DNA from: JBGMEA01 sp964444065
Lineage (GTDB): Bacteria; Bacillota; Clostridia; Eubacteriales; Anaerofustaceae
Assembly: GCA_964444065.1 (NCBI GenBank)
Contig: CAYUFL010000006.1
Span: forward strand, 1 to 64,000
Direction of reading: 5' to 3'
Length of the DNA stretch: 64,000 nt
The notes beneath the pieces were generated by a model. That model was not told the DNA's origin. It searched no databases and saw only the letters and a program-made list of their open reading frames with translations. Made by a program: the position numbers and the translations under genes. Positions 7,921 through 16,764 of this stretch are shown here, one piece after another (within the stretch, counting starts at the first letter, position 1; every line of letters starts with the position of its first letter).

Positions 7921-9210
7921 ATGAGCGACTACGGTCTGGTGTTAAGTTCGGACGGTTCAAAAAGCTCTTTTGAAATTGGGGCTTGGAAAGCGTTGCGGGA
8001 ATTTGATATCAATATTGCCGGTGTTTCGGGATCGTTTGTCGGTGCGCTCAATGCTGCACTCATTGCGCAGGGTGATTTTGAACGTGCAGTTCGGTTTTGG
8101 CGGAATGTTGCCACAAAGGATCTGTTTGGGGTCAATAAATTCATTGCACAGAAATACACCGAAGAATGGTCGAAATCCGACACCAAAACATTTAAAAAAT
8201 CCTTTCTGAAATATATTCAATGTCAAACAGAAGAACTTGATCCGTTGAAAGAAATTCTGGACAATTATATCGATGAAAAAACAATTCGGCATTCCGCTAC
8301 GAAATTAGGATTTGTCTCCGTTTCGCTCAGCACACTGGAAGCCGAAATGTTAACTATAGAAAAAATACCGCGCGGAAAACTGAATACTTATCTGCTTGCC
8401 GCCTCCTGTTTTCCGCAGATTTCTCAAGTCAACAGAGCACAGGATCCTCAATTTTCATCCACTTACTCTCCCTACAAGATCATAGCAGGGTATGGGATTG
8501 ATAATATTTTATCCACAGACGATCTGCTGATTGTCCCGTCTGACATCGACAGTACGGTTACAATCATTCAGTCCAGTGAAGCGATGGTGCTAGATCTGTG
8601 CGAAAGCGCGGATAAAATGAAAAAAAATATCAAAATGGGATACATCGATACACTGAAACTGTTTGAAAAATCCCTTGGCAGTATTTATTTTGTTCAGGAA
8701 CACCATCCTTCCGAGCAACTGTCCTTATTCAGAAAGAGCGTCGGTAAAACATTCGGCAATCATTTCGATCTGCTTTTGAAACTCTTGCTTCGCTCCAGCA
8801 ACATCAGCCGCGATACGGTTGAAATCCGTGCATCGCAAATGATGCAGAGCACCGGAACAAAATATGAAGACATTTACATTGCGCTGATCGAAAATGCCGC
8901 AAAAATCCTTCAGATCGGAAAAGACGAAAAATACACATTTGATCGTCTGATCACTTTAACCAGTACCGAAATGACCCGTCTCATTGCGAGCAATAAATCA
9001 AAACTGTCCGATACCATATATATTAAGAACTTGATGCGGGAAGCTTCTTCCGAAGGAAAGAACATTCCTTCTGCGGATGTTTTTACACAGTATTTCCTGT
9101 TGCTGATTTCCTGCAAACCTTCCTCATACGAAAAATTCCTGCCGTTTATCAATGCACTGCATACCAAAACGGTTCTCGCCATAGCCGCCATGCTCTATTT
9201 GATGTATTAG
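7921..9210 (+). CDS. Patatin-like protein with all catalytic motifs degraded (predicted pseudoenzyme)
   Basis: 429 residues. The ATG at 7921 is chosen because GGTGGAGGT lies directly upstream. The N-terminal 200 residues follow the patatin fold: VLSSDGSKSSFEIGAWKAL aligns with the usual VLSGGGAKGAYEIGVWKAL, and GVSGSFVGALNAAL with GVSGTSVGALNAAL. The glycine-rich oxyanion loop has become SSDGSKS, the nucleophile Ser of GxSxG is Phe39, and the DGG aspartate near residue 189 is Ala (IIAGYGIDN). Lipase activity is therefore unlikely. The C-terminal 220 residues are predicted mostly helical, with no family recognised. Alone between a promoter and a terminator. The reading frame is intact, which argues for a retained non-catalytic role rather than decay. 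Confidence 0.8.
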   Translation: MSDYGLVLSSDGSKSSFEIGAWKALREFDINIAGVSGSFVGALNAALIAQGDFERAVRFWRNVATKDLFGVNKFIAQKYTEEWSKSDTKTFKKSFLKYIQCQTEELDPLKEILDNYIDEKTIRHSATKLGFVSVSLSTLEAEMLTIEKIPRGKLNTYLLAASCFPQISQVNRAQDPQFSSTYSPYKIIAGYGIDNILSTDDLLIVPSDIDSTVTIIQSSEAMVLDLCESADKMKKNIKMGYIDTLKLFEKSLGSIYFVQEHHPSEQLSLFRKSVGKTFGNHFDLLLKLLLRSSNISRDTVEIRASQMMQSTGTKYEDIYIALIENAAKILQIGKDEKYTFDRLITLTSTEMTRLIASNKSKLSDTIYIKNLMREASSEGKNIPSADVFTQYFLLLISCKPSSYEKFLPFINALHTKTVLAIAAMLYLMY

Positions 9211-9211
9211 C

Positions 9212-9246
9212 AATAAAAAAAGTAGGCAGATTACCTACTTTTTTAT
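9212..9246. terminator. Bidirectional terminator between the patatin-like gene and walJ
   Basis: Stem AAAAAAGTAGG/CCTACTTTTTT with a seven-base loop. It overlaps the last codons of walJ and serves both convergent genes. Confidence 0.9.
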
Positions 9247-10032
9247 TGTAAAAATTTCTGTACTGATTGTTTCACGCGGTGCGATATTCAAAATAAAATC
9301 TTCGCCGCGCTTCATTTGATGCTGTTCCGTAATTGCAATTGCTGTTTTCAAAGCAAGCAACGGCGTATTGTTCTGTTGACTCAAATGTCCGAACATAAAT
9401 TGCTGCGTTCCGCTCTCGATCAATTCACAGCAAAACTGAGAAGCGGTTTCGTTGGATAAATGTCCGTGGTTGCTGAGAATTCTTTTTTTTAAATAATAAG
9501 GATAACTGCCGTTGTTCAGCATATCCACATCGTGATTCGATTCAAGAAAAATTGCTTCGCACCCAATCAAATTGGCTCGAATCTCATCGCTTACATACCC
9601 AAGATCAGTTGCAATTGCCAACTTCGATTTTCCGTCCGAAAATTGAAACCCGACCGGTTCGGATGCATCATGAGAGGTAGGAAAAGGATGAATTGAAATA
9701 TCTTTGATGCAGAAACTTCGATTGGTTTCAAAAATGCAAACATGCTCTTCTTTGAGTTTGCCCAATCTGTTTCGCATTGCTTTCATTGTCACTTCGTTCG
9801 AATAAATCGGCAATTGAAACCGTCGGGACAAAATCCCCACACCGCCGATGTGATCTTCGTGCTCGTGCGTAACCAGAATAGCGCTCAGTGTGCTTGGGTC
9901 AATCGATGCATCTGCCATCAACTGCTGAATTCGATTTCCGGAAAGACCTGCATCGATAAGCAGTTTTGTATTTTCATGTTCCACATACAGACAATTCCCT
10001 GAAGAACCGCTTGATAGGCTGATTAGTTTCAT
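9235..10032 (-). CDS. walJ: MBL-fold metallohydrolase, WalJ/YycJ family
   Basis: 265 residues beginning with the family hallmark LISLSSGSSGNCLYVE. The metallo-beta-lactamase metal-binding motif THEHEDH is near residue 57-63. Further ligands are in TSHDA, ATDLG and the late SNHG/GHLS segments. In Bacillus the homologue YycJ is a 5' exonuclease-like DNA-repair protein in the walRK operon; no walRK genes are seen here. AGGAGC precedes the ATG. It lies 13 bases downstream of murA on the same strand, so the two are likely co-transcribed. The symbol is by family resemblance; the exact role is inferred. Confidence 0.85.
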   Translation of the reverse strand: MKLISLSSGSSGNCLYVEHENTKLLIDAGLSGNRIQQLMADASIDPSTLSAILVTHEHEDHIGGVGILSRRFQLPIYSNEVTMKAMRNRLGKLKEEHVCIFETNRSFCIKDISIHPFPTSHDASEPVGFQFSDGKSKLAIATDLGYVSDEIRANLIGCEAIFLESNHDVDMLNNGSYPYYLKKRILSNHGHLSNETASQFCCELIESGTQQFMFGHLSQQNNTPLLALKTAIAITEQHQMKRGEDFILNIAPRETISTEIFTIKK

Positions 10033-10045
10033 TTTAGCTCCTGTG

Positions 10046-11308
10046 TCAATCGTCTATACGAACAATATCTGCTCCAAGCTTCTTCATTCTCCCGACGATA
10101 TCATCGTATCCTCTGTCAATATGTTTCAGTTCATAAATCTCCGTCGTCCCGTCGGCAACAAGTCCTGCAATAATCATCGCTGCACCTGCGCGCAAATCGG
10201 TTGCATTGATTCTGGCACCCGAGAGTTTACTCCCGCCTTTAAAAACAGCAACATTGCCGTTAATCATGACGTCCGCACCCATGCGGATCAATTCATTGAC
10301 GTATTTGAACCTGCTTTCAAATATGCTTTCGGCAATACTGCTCATGCCATCCGCCAAACACATCAAGACACCCATGGGCTGCTGCAAATCAGTTGGAAAC
10401 CCAGGATATGGCAAAGTCTTGATACTGATCGGGTGCAAGGGGTTCTTCCCGATGACTCTGATACTGTCATCATAATCAATCACTTCATTCCCCATCTCAA
10501 TCAGTTTGGCGCTGATTGGTTCCATATGACGCGGTATGACGTTTTTAATCAGCACATCTCCGCCTGTAGCGGCTGCCGCAATCATGTACGTTCCTGCTGT
10601 GATCTGATCAGGGATCACGGAATAAGTACATTGCTTCAACTCTTCTACGCCGATCACTTTGATCACATCAGTTCCCGCACCTTTTATATTTGCACCCATT
10701 AAATTCAGAAAATTTGCAATATCGACCACATGCGGTTCTTTGGCCGCGTTTTCTATCGTTGTGATACCATGCGCCATTACCGATGCCAACATGATATTGA
10801 TCGTTGCCCCTACGCTCACTACGTCCAAATATATATTCGCGCCTTTCAGTTCATCTGCATAGACATGAATATATCCGTTTTTCATATCAACGGTTGCGCC
10901 TAAGGCTTCAAACCCTTTGATATGCTGGTCGATCGGACGAGCGCCGATTGCACATCCGCCGGGCAAAGGGAGGCGCACGTCACGAAACTTACTCAGCAGG
11001 GCACCGAGCAAATAATAGGATGCACGCATTTTCGTGCTTTCCTCTTCCACATCGCCGATATGTTGAGAAGTGACATCCGATGTATCAATACGTGTATTGC
11101 CGTCTTCATCCACCGTTATCATTGCTCCGAGTTTTTTTAACATAATCATATAATTCCGGATATCCTGAATATCCGGTAAATTTTCAATCACACATATCCC
11201 ATTGCAAAGCAATGCTGCAGGCAAAATTCCCAATGCTGCATTTTTCGCGCCGGTTATTATAACATCTCCGACAAGCCTGTTGCCGCCTTTGATTAATATT
11301 CTGTCCAC
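10046..11308 (-). CDS. murA: UDP-N-acetylglucosamine 1-carboxyvinyltransferase
   Basis: First committed step of peptidoglycan synthesis, adding enolpyruvate from PEP to UDP-GlcNAc. A GTG start at 11308 is chosen because AAGGAAGG lies seven bases upstream and the family begins (M)DRILIKGGNRLxG. An upstream in-frame ATG at 11341 has no ribosome binding site. This gives 420 residues, the usual length. The active-site loop PGGCAIGARPIDQHIKG carries the catalytic Cys, the residue targeted by fosfomycin, so the enzyme is not of the naturally resistant Cys-to-Asp type. The N-terminal GAKNAALGILPA and C-terminal DLRAGAAMIIAGL motifs are present. Confidence 0.96.
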   Translation of the reverse strand: MDRILIKGGNRLVGDVIITGAKNAALGILPAALLCNGICVIENLPDIQDIRNYMIMLKKLGAMITVDEDGNTRIDTSDVTSQHIGDVEEESTKMRASYYLLGALLSKFRDVRLPLPGGCAIGARPIDQHIKGFEALGATVDMKNGYIHVYADELKGANIYLDVVSVGATINIMLASVMAHGITTIENAAKEPHVVDIANFLNLMGANIKGAGTDVIKVIGVEELKQCTYSVIPDQITAGTYMIAAAATGGDVLIKNVIPRHMEPISAKLIEMGNEVIDYDDSIRVIGKNPLHPISIKTLPYPGFPTDLQQPMGVLMCLADGMSSIAESIFESRFKYVNELIRMGADVMINGNVAVFKGGSKLSGARINATDLRAGAAMIIAGLVADGTTEIYELKHIDRGYDDIVGRMKKLGADIVRIDD

Positions 11309-11383
11309 TTTTGACCTTCCTTGCGAATTCCTGTGTTCCATTATAATATAAATGAGTCCGATAACACACCGTTAAATAAAATT

Positions 11384-12295
11384 TTATGCCTTCGATATTA
11401 CACTTTCGAAGTAATCCGGCAATTCACTTGTAAACTGCATATATTCTCCGGTAGAAGGATGCAAAAATCCCAGTAGATATGCATGCAGCAGCTGTCCTGC
11501 GAATTGATTGTCCAACGGTGTATTTCTCCCGTAAGTACGGTCTCCGATCACGGGATGCCCGATGTATTTCATGTGCACTCTGATCTGATGCGTTCTTCCC
11601 GTTTCCAGTCTTACATCCAAATGTGTATAATTCTGATATCGCTTCATCACGGAATAATGCGTCACTGCACGCTTATTGTTTTTTTCTGTGACAGCCATGG
11701 CTTTCCGGTTGTGCGGGTCGCGTCCCAGCGGTGCATCGACGGTTCCTTTATCATTTTCCATCACACCGTGCACGACGGTGCTGTAAGCGCGGGCGATGGT
11801 GTGCTCCGCAAACTGCACTGCCAAAAAACGGTGTGCCCGATCGTTTTTTGCCACCACAAGCAATCCGGAGGTATCTTTGTCGATTCGATGTACAATACCC
11901 GGACGAATCACTCCATTGATGGCAGACAGACTGTCAATATGATACAGCAGCGCATTCACCATCGTTCCGTCCGACACACCCGGAGCAGGATGTACAACCA
12001 TGCCCTGCGGTTTATCAACAATTACAATATCCTCATCCTGATAAACAATCCGAAGCGGTAAGTTTTGCGGCAACAATTCCAATACGTGAGTTTCAGGCAG
12101 AAGCACGCGCACAATATCCCCTGTCCTCAGTTTCTGAGAAGGCTTTGCCGCCTTGTCTCCGACCGATACATTTTTCTCGTCAAATATTTCTTTTAATTTT
12201 TCGCGCGAAAATGATTCAACCGCATCGGCAATGAACTTATCAGCGCGGACCCCTTCATAATCGTCGGTTACAATCAGTTCTCTGGACTCTCTCAT
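11384..12295 (-). CDS. Pseudouridine synthase of the RluD/RluA family
   Basis: 303 residues: an N-terminal S4 RNA-binding domain (about 15-80) followed by the RluA-type catalytic domain. The catalytic Asp is in HRIDKDTSGLLVVAK, and VDKPQGMVVHPAPG and GRTHQIRVHMKYIGHPVIGD are the other two family blocks. RluD-like enzymes modify 23S rRNA helix 69 uridines. Bacillota carry several paralogues (YlyB, YjbO, YhcT types), so the exact target cannot be set from sequence. It follows ylmH by 15 bases on the same strand, a neighbourhood that fits the YlyB type near cell-division genes. Confidence 0.88.
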   Translation of the reverse strand: MRESRELIVTDDYEGVRADKFIADAVESFSREKLKEIFDEKNVSVGDKAAKPSQKLRTGDIVRVLLPETHVLELLPQNLPLRIVYQDEDIVIVDKPQGMVVHPAPGVSDGTMVNALLYHIDSLSAINGVIRPGIVHRIDKDTSGLLVVAKNDRAHRFLAVQFAEHTIARAYSTVVHGVMENDKGTVDAPLGRDPHNRKAMAVTEKNNKRAVTHYSVMKRYQNYTHLDVRLETGRTHQIRVHMKYIGHPVIGDRTYGRNTPLDNQFAGQLLHAYLLGFLHPSTGEYMQFTSELPDYFESVISKA

Positions 12296-12310
12296 ACAGA
12301 AAAATCCCGT

Positions 12311-13045
12311 CTATGCAAATTTTTTGATTCTCAGTTTTATATTGCCCTTTTTTGTTACGCCGCTCGAAGCATCAATGATAATCCGTCCTTTGGAACGCNN
12401 NNNNNNNNTCAAGGTAACAGCCGGTTTATTGATTGCTTTATGGTTTACTTTCACTTTTTCTGCTTTAATCAATGCACTGGCTTCCGAACGGGATATTCGG
12501 AATACCGCATGAATCACTGCATCTGCCCTCATGGAAGGCACGATAATATCCGTATCGACAAAATTCGGTTCAAAGACAATAATTTCATTCAGCGACACTT
12601 TCTTCGGGTCAACAGAAAATCTGCCGATGCGATTCAATTGCATCTCAATAAATTCTCCGAGAGGTGCCGAAACAAAAAACTGGATCATCTCGTTTTTGAT
12701 ATTGATATCTCCTGTTTTTTCGCGTTCAATTCCGACATTCATCAGTGCACCGAGCACATCCTGATGCGTCAGTGCAGCTGATGTGTCTTTGATCTGAATG
12801 CAATCGATCGGGAACTCCGTATCCGTCGGTTCTTGCGATTGCGGAAAGATGCACAGCATTTTCCTTTCGCAATATTCATGACCTCCAAAAAAAGCACATT
12901 CGCTTCCCGGATATCGTGCAATTTCGCGTTCAGTAAGCATTTGTAATGCGGGTTCATAAAAATCAAGATAACTCGTCGTTTGATATGCGACTGCCATCTC
13001 GGCAGCTTCCTGTATGCGGGAAGTTAAAAAATCTTTTTGTGCCAT
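12311..13045 (-). CDS. ylmH: YlmH-type S4-domain RNA-binding protein (interrupted by an assembly gap)
   Basis: About 244 codons as assembled. The start is the ATG at 13045, which has AGGAGG directly upstream; a longer in-frame reading to 13123 would run into sepF and is rejected. The central FFGGHEYCERKMLCIFP segment is typical of YlmH. The C-terminal S4 domain reads MRADAVIHAVFRISRSEASALI...KVKVNHK. Ten N at 12399-12408 remove part of the S4 loop just before the RSKGRI strand. The frame is consistent on both sides, but homologues need about eight residues there, so the gap length is probably a placeholder. YlmH homologues associate with stalled 50S-nascent chain complexes. Confidence 0.87.
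   Translation of the reverse strand: MAQKDFLTSRIQEAAEMAVAYQTTSYLDFYEPALQMLTEREIARYPGSECAFFGGHEYCERKMLCIFPQSQEPTDTEFPIDCIQIKDTSAALTHQDVLGALMNVGIEREKTGDINIKNEMIQFFVSAPLGEFIEMQLNRIGRFSVDPKKVSLNEIIVFEPNFVDTDIIVPSMRADAVIHAVFRISRSEASALIKAEKVKVNHKAINKPAVTLXXXXRSKGRIIIDASSGVTKKGNIKLRIKKFA
12399..12408. other. Assembly gap of ten N
   Basis: Ten undetermined bases inside the S4 domain of ylmH. The ten-base length is a common placeholder and should not be read as the true distance. Confidence 0.98.
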
Positions 13046-13054
13046 ATTCCTCCT

Positions 13055-13085
13055 AAAAAACAAACAGAGCGGATGCAATCCGCTC
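13055..13085 (-). terminator. Terminator or attenuator between sepF and ylmH
   Basis: Reading on the minus strand, GAGCGGA/TCCGCTC (13067-13085, five-base loop) is followed by TGTTTGTTTTTT and then by the AGGAGG of ylmH. It would reduce read-through from sepF into ylmH-rluD, although the genes are otherwise packed as an operon. Confidence 0.75.
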
Positions 13086-13103
13086 CGATTATCGGGATTA
13101 TCT

Positions 13104-13580
13104 TTAAAACTCGAAATCGTCAATCATATCATCGTCCATATCATCGACTGAAGATAACTTCGCCACCTCACTGGTTTGAATATCCACATTGATTGGAGCG
13201 ATCACCAAAACGTTCTCAGATATTTCGCGCATTTTGCCGCCCAAAGCATAAGTTGCACCGCTGGCAAAATCATATAAACGGATAATATCGGATTGGTTTA
13301 ATTTTTCAACATTGACAACGACTGTTTTTCCATTTTTTAATTCGTTGCAAATTTTCTGTGCGTCTGTAATTTTTTCCGGTTCCAAAAGTATAACCTGCGC
13401 TGTTCCGCTCGGTAATGCTGCCTTAATCGGTTCGCTGTGATCTTTGACTTCTGCTTTTCTATTTTGTTTTGAATGCCTGTCTTCTGATTTAACCGCTGAT
13501 TGGACAGATTCATTCTGATCCGCGTCATCCCATTCAAACTGAAAACCCAAGACATTCAAGAATTTTTCTATACCGCTCAT
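13104..13580 (-). CDS. sepF: Cell division protein SepF
   Basis: 158 residues, membrane-associated FtsZ partner. The N-terminal stretch (MSGIEKFLNVLGF) is amphipathic, as expected of the membrane-targeting helix. A polar linker with many K/E residues follows (about 20-60). The C-terminal SepF fold begins at VILLEPEKITDAQKICNELKNGKTVVVNVEKL and ends with the family's FASGATYALGGKMREISENVLVIAP. An acidic tail (DDMDDDMIDDFEF) closes the protein. The neighbours yggS and ylmH match the dcw-flanking cluster of Gram-positive bacteria. Confidence 0.95.
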   Translation of the reverse strand: MSGIEKFLNVLGFQFEWDDADQNESVQSAVKSEDRHSKQNRKAEVKDHSEPIKAALPSGTAQVILLEPEKITDAQKICNELKNGKTVVVNVEKLNQSDIIRLYDFASGATYALGGKMREISENVLVIAPINVDIQTSEVAKLSSVDDMDDDMIDDFEF

Positions 13581-13595
13581 CTCATCCTCCGTGAA

Positions 13596-14273
13596 TCAAT
13601 TGAATAATGCTCTTCCGATTCTGACCATATTTGATCCGCATTCGATTGCAGTTTCATAATCGTTCGTCATTCCCATAGATAAAATTTCTATATCCATATT
13701 ACCATAGTTCTGCGCTTTTTTCATCAGATTATCGAAAATATTTCTCGATTTTTCGAACAATTCTTGTAAATAACAATTATTTTCAATATCGGGAGCAATT
13801 ACCATCATGCCCTTTATTTTGATGTTTTGAAACCCAGACAGCTCTTCGAGTATCTTATCAATGTCTTCTTCGAAAAAACCATGCTTCGATTCTTCCTTTG
13901 CAATATTCACTTGAATCAACACTTCCGCAATCAGCCCGTGTTTGGCTGCCTGCCTGTCGATTTCTTCAGCCAACGATATACTGTCGAGCGAATGAATCAG
14001 GCAAACTTTATCGATGATATATTTTACTTTATTTTTCTGCAAAGTACCGATTAGATGCCAATTGACCCGTCCTTCGAATACAGGGTATTTCTCCAACAGT
14101 TCCTGCACCCTGTTTTCACCGAGATCAGTGATCCCGCAGGAAACAATTTGCTCCAATTCATCTATCGTACGAAATTTACTCACGCCGATCAATCGGACCG
14201 TTTGATGATAATCAGACTTATCACTGGCCGTTTTTATCCGCTCCAATACATCCTTAACATTATCGTGTATCAT
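13596..14273 (-). CDS. PLP homeostasis protein (YggS/PLPBP/YlmE family)
   Basis: 225 residues, alanine-racemase-N fold, binds pyridoxal 5'-phosphate without known catalysis and buffers B6 pools. The PLP Lys is in LIGVSKFRT (about residue 33). GENRVQELLEKY, WHLIGTLQKNKVKYI and the C-terminal LSMGMTNDYETAIECGSNMVRIGRALF with its phosphate-binding SMGM and GxxxVRIG elements are all present. It lies between the HlyD-like gene (four bases upstream) and sepF (15 bases), fitting the conserved yggS-sepF-ylmH order. Confidence 0.95.
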   Translation of the reverse strand: MIHDNVKDVLERIKTASDKSDYHQTVRLIGVSKFRTIDELEQIVSCGITDLGENRVQELLEKYPVFEGRVNWHLIGTLQKNKVKYIIDKVCLIHSLDSISLAEEIDRQAAKHGLIAEVLIQVNIAKEESKHGFFEEDIDKILEELSGFQNIKIKGMMVIAPDIENNCYLQELFEKSRNIFDNLMKKAQNYGNMDIEILSMGMTNDYETAIECGSNMVRIGRALFN

Positions 14274-14277
14274 TTAT

Positions 14278-15648
14278 TTATTGACCTTCCTTTGAGGTTT
14301 CTGTATCCGTGTCCTGAGATTCGTTTTTTGGCTTCTGACCGTGTTTGAGAATCTGAGATCCTTCACTTAATGCTGGGTTTTCACTTACTTTCAACAATGC
14401 GCGACTCCCTGCATATTGATAAACCGTTACGGGAATCGTTTCTTTACCAACGCTGGTGTTCGAAATAACGGTGATGTACGCGCCGCTGTCCGTCGTAACA
14501 ATACTCGATTTCGGAACCGAATAAGTCGAAAATGAATCCGTCTCCAATTTCCCGCTAAGTATCGTTTTATCAGAAAAATAAGTGATATTATTGCGGACAG
14601 CAAGCATCACAACCTGTTCGTCGCCTTCGGAAACAATATCCACGATTTTCCCCGTAATCTCGGTTCCGTCGGAAACGTATGCAGTCATGTTCGGGAATTG
14701 ATTCAGAATATCGATTCTGCGGAATAAAAATTCGTAGTATCCGCCTTCTTTATCCATATTATAGGCAGTCGTCAATTCATTTTTATAATTAATGACATCT
14801 TCCTTATCGCTGATCTGCGCGTCTGATCCGATTCGAACAGCAATTACGGCGCGATCGGTTGCTTCACTTTTGAGGATATACTGTCCGTCTGCCAACGCAG
14901 TATTGGGACTGTAATGATCGAGATAATCGAAGTAACCATCGTACAGATTATCCAAAACATTCATATTCAGGGTGTCTTCATATCCATTTTTCGAAAAATA
15001 AATATAACCCGTCACTGTAAAATTCAAATTATCCAATATCAGCGGAATGGTAGTGGAATTTAATTGGCTGTTCAATGTGTTTTTCATTGTATTCATCACG
15101 GTCAAATCCGTGAAGACAAATCTCATTGCATTTTCCAATACTGCAATCTGATCCAGAATCGCCGTCCGTTGATTCAGCATGTTGGTTTTGCCTTCATTGT
15201 CGCCGTTGGCAACAGCCGTGTCAATTTGCGCATCCAGTGAGTCCACCTGATCATTCAGCTCACTGATTGCAAGATATATCTCCCACTTTGTATCAACCTG
15301 CGGGTGATCAATCATGTATTGCAATGCCGCAATCTTCTGCTGCAAATACTGATTCGAAGTAATATAATAATTATCCGCAATCACGGTCGAAGCAGCAATA
15401 TCGGTCCCTTCGCTCACTAAATAATTCAGCGGAACGGTACTGTTGATGAATATATATTCCTGCTTTTTAAAGACATATATTTTTGCATTTGCGTTCACAT
15501 TATAAGCTTCAGTTTTCAAAAAAACTGTTGATTCGGGCATTTTTTGTATCGCCAGACAGATCACAATCACCGCAGCCACTGAAAACAGCAGCCATCTTTT
15601 TTTTATTTTCGGTTCAAGAGCGATCTTCCTTTTCGTTCCTTTTGCCAT
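14278..15648 (-). CDS. HlyD-like membrane-fusion/adaptor protein
   Basis: 456 residues with a positively charged N-terminus (KGTKRKIALEPKIKKR) and one transmembrane helix at about 20-38, so the bulk is extracellular. After the helix, IYVFKKQEYIFINSTVPLNYLVSEGTDIAASTVIA resembles a split lipoyl/barrel-sandwich half of HlyD-type adaptors. The middle (about 95-185) is predicted coiled coil, and the second barrel-like half follows (residues 310-430). HlyD-like proteins of this type recur next to yggS-sepF in Bacillota; no ABC transporter partner is adjacent. The C-terminal tail is Ser/Thr/Glu rich. The precise role is unknown. Confidence 0.7.
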   Translation of the reverse strand: MAKGTKRKIALEPKIKKRWLLFSVAAVIVICLAIQKMPESTVFLKTEAYNVNANAKIYVFKKQEYIFINSTVPLNYLVSEGTDIAASTVIADNYYITSNQYLQQKIAALQYMIDHPQVDTKWEIYLAISELNDQVDSLDAQIDTAVANGDNEGKTNMLNQRTAILDQIAVLENAMRFVFTDLTVMNTMKNTLNSQLNSTTIPLILDNLNFTVTGYIYFSKNGYEDTLNMNVLDNLYDGYFDYLDHYSPNTALADGQYILKSEATDRAVIAVRIGSDAQISDKEDVINYKNELTTAYNMDKEGGYYEFLFRRIDILNQFPNMTAYVSDGTEITGKIVDIVSEGDEQVVMLAVRNNITYFSDKTILSGKLETDSFSTYSVPKSSIVTTDSGAYITVISNTSVGKETIPVTVYQYAGSRALLKVSENPALSEGSQILKHGQKPKNESQDTDTETSKEGQ

Positions 15649-15909
15649 TACTCAGCCTGCTCCACAATTTTTGTTTTTCTTATTGTAACACATCGGAGAA
15701 TGCAGTTCAATCCGGGCAGTATTCGCTTCGAAAGAATGATTTAAGTAAAAGATGTGAAATTAATTTAGAATGATTCTTGTAAAAAGATATCCGCTCTGCT
15801 AAAATATCAGTATCGATTCATGATCCGATTGAGATTTTCACGACTCCTTTGCCTTCAGAGCATCTGATTCGTCAGGTTCATTGTTCGACTACTTTTCAGG
15901 AGGTTTCAT

Positions 15910-16224
15910 ATGACCAAAGTAACAATCCAACCGGGACCCTGTAAATTAACAACCGTTGTTGAAGCGGAAAAAATCGACAGTTCTACAGCAAAAGTAACCA
16001 TCACAACCGATTGTAAATTTTACCAGCCGCTTCAGGAAGAATTAACCGAAGTTGATGCCTATGCGGAAGTTTTCGGAAAACTGGGTGAAGGTGAAGTATA
16101 TACCGTCTGTGCGAAATACTGCAAACACCCGACATGTCCGGTTCCGTCCGGTATACTGAAAGCTGTCGAAGCAGAATGCGGTCTGGCACTGCCTACCGAT
16201 GTAACGATGATTTTTGAAAAATAA
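15910..16224 (+). CDS. Conserved small Cys-containing protein (DUF6951-like)
   Basis: 104 residues beginning MTKVTIQPGPCKLTTVVEAE, with a strong AGGAGG seven to eight bases upstream. It has Cys residues at GPC, TDCKF, TVCAKYCKHPTCPVPSGILKAVEAECG. The HPTCPVPSGILKA block is the most family-like part and resembles a small uncharacterised clostridial family (DUF6951, by memory). The Cys spacing suggests metal or Fe-S binding, but this is inference. It is monocistronic, with a terminator immediately downstream. Confidence 0.72.
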   Translation: MTKVTIQPGPCKLTTVVEAEKIDSSTAKVTITTDCKFYQPLQEELTEVDAYAEVFGKLGEGEVYTVCAKYCKHPTCPVPSGILKAVEAECGLALPTDVTMIFEK

Positions 16225-16243
16225 AAATCGGATCTGCTATTTC

Positions 16244-16277
16244 AGACTGCTGAAAACATAAATCGGCAGTCTTTTTT
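16244..16277. terminator. Terminator between the DUF6951-like gene and the thioesterase gene
   Basis: Stem AGACTGC/GCAGTCT with a 15-base loop and a six-T run on the plus strand; it overlaps the stop codon of the convergent thioesterase gene. Confidence 0.8.
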
Positions 16278-16746
16278 AATACCTGTTTTCTTTTCTGTCC
16301 GTACGCAATTCGTTGCGTTTGATTGCAGCTTCCCATTCTGCTTTTTCTTCTTCGGTTTCGAGGATCAGCCCGGGCACCTGCACAGGTTTTTCGTTCTCAT
16401 CCAATGCGACAAAAACCATATATGCCCGATTGATCATACTCTTGGTTCCGCTGAGATGTTCCACGTACGTTTCAACCCGCACCTCCATGGATGAGCGACC
16501 TACATGCGTAATCTGACCGATCAGCACTACCATATCATTGACATACGCAGCTGCTTTGAATTGCAGGTCATCCACCGAAGCTGTCGTAGCATTGCTGTTG
16601 GAGTGCCTGCGTGCAACCACTCCGCCTACAATATCAATCCACTGCATCAGTCTGCCTCCAAACAATCTACCGTATCCATTGATATCCTCAGCCATCACCA
16701 CCTGTATTTGCTCTGTTTTGGATTCACTGACTTTTTTTGCATCCAT
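16276..16746 (-). CDS. Acyl-CoA thioesterase, hotdog fold (YciA/YkhA-like)
   Basis: Hydrolyses acyl-CoA to free acid and CoA. 156 residues. The motif NGYGRLFGGRLMQWIDIVGGVVARRHSN is the GG..L...D signature of the acyl-CoA hydrolase hotdog subfamily, with the catalytic Asp in MQWID. THVGRSSMEVRVETY forms the central strand. AGGAGAG precedes the ATG. It is 18 bases downstream of the U32 gene on the same strand. Substrate chain length cannot be told. Confidence 0.88.
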   Translation of the reverse strand: MDAKKVSESKTEQIQVVMAEDINGYGRLFGGRLMQWIDIVGGVVARRHSNSNATTASVDDLQFKAAAYVNDMVVLIGQITHVGRSSMEVRVETYVEHLSGTKSMINRAYMVFVALDENEKPVQVPGLILETEEEKAEWEAAIKRNELRTDRKENRY

Positions 16747-16764
16747 ATGTATTTCTCTCCTCGT

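Noticed and set aside
12311..13123. Longer YlmH start overlapping sepF
   Set aside because: The extra 26 residues show no homology, overlap the sepF end and a hairpin; the ATG at 13045 has a perfect AGGAGG.
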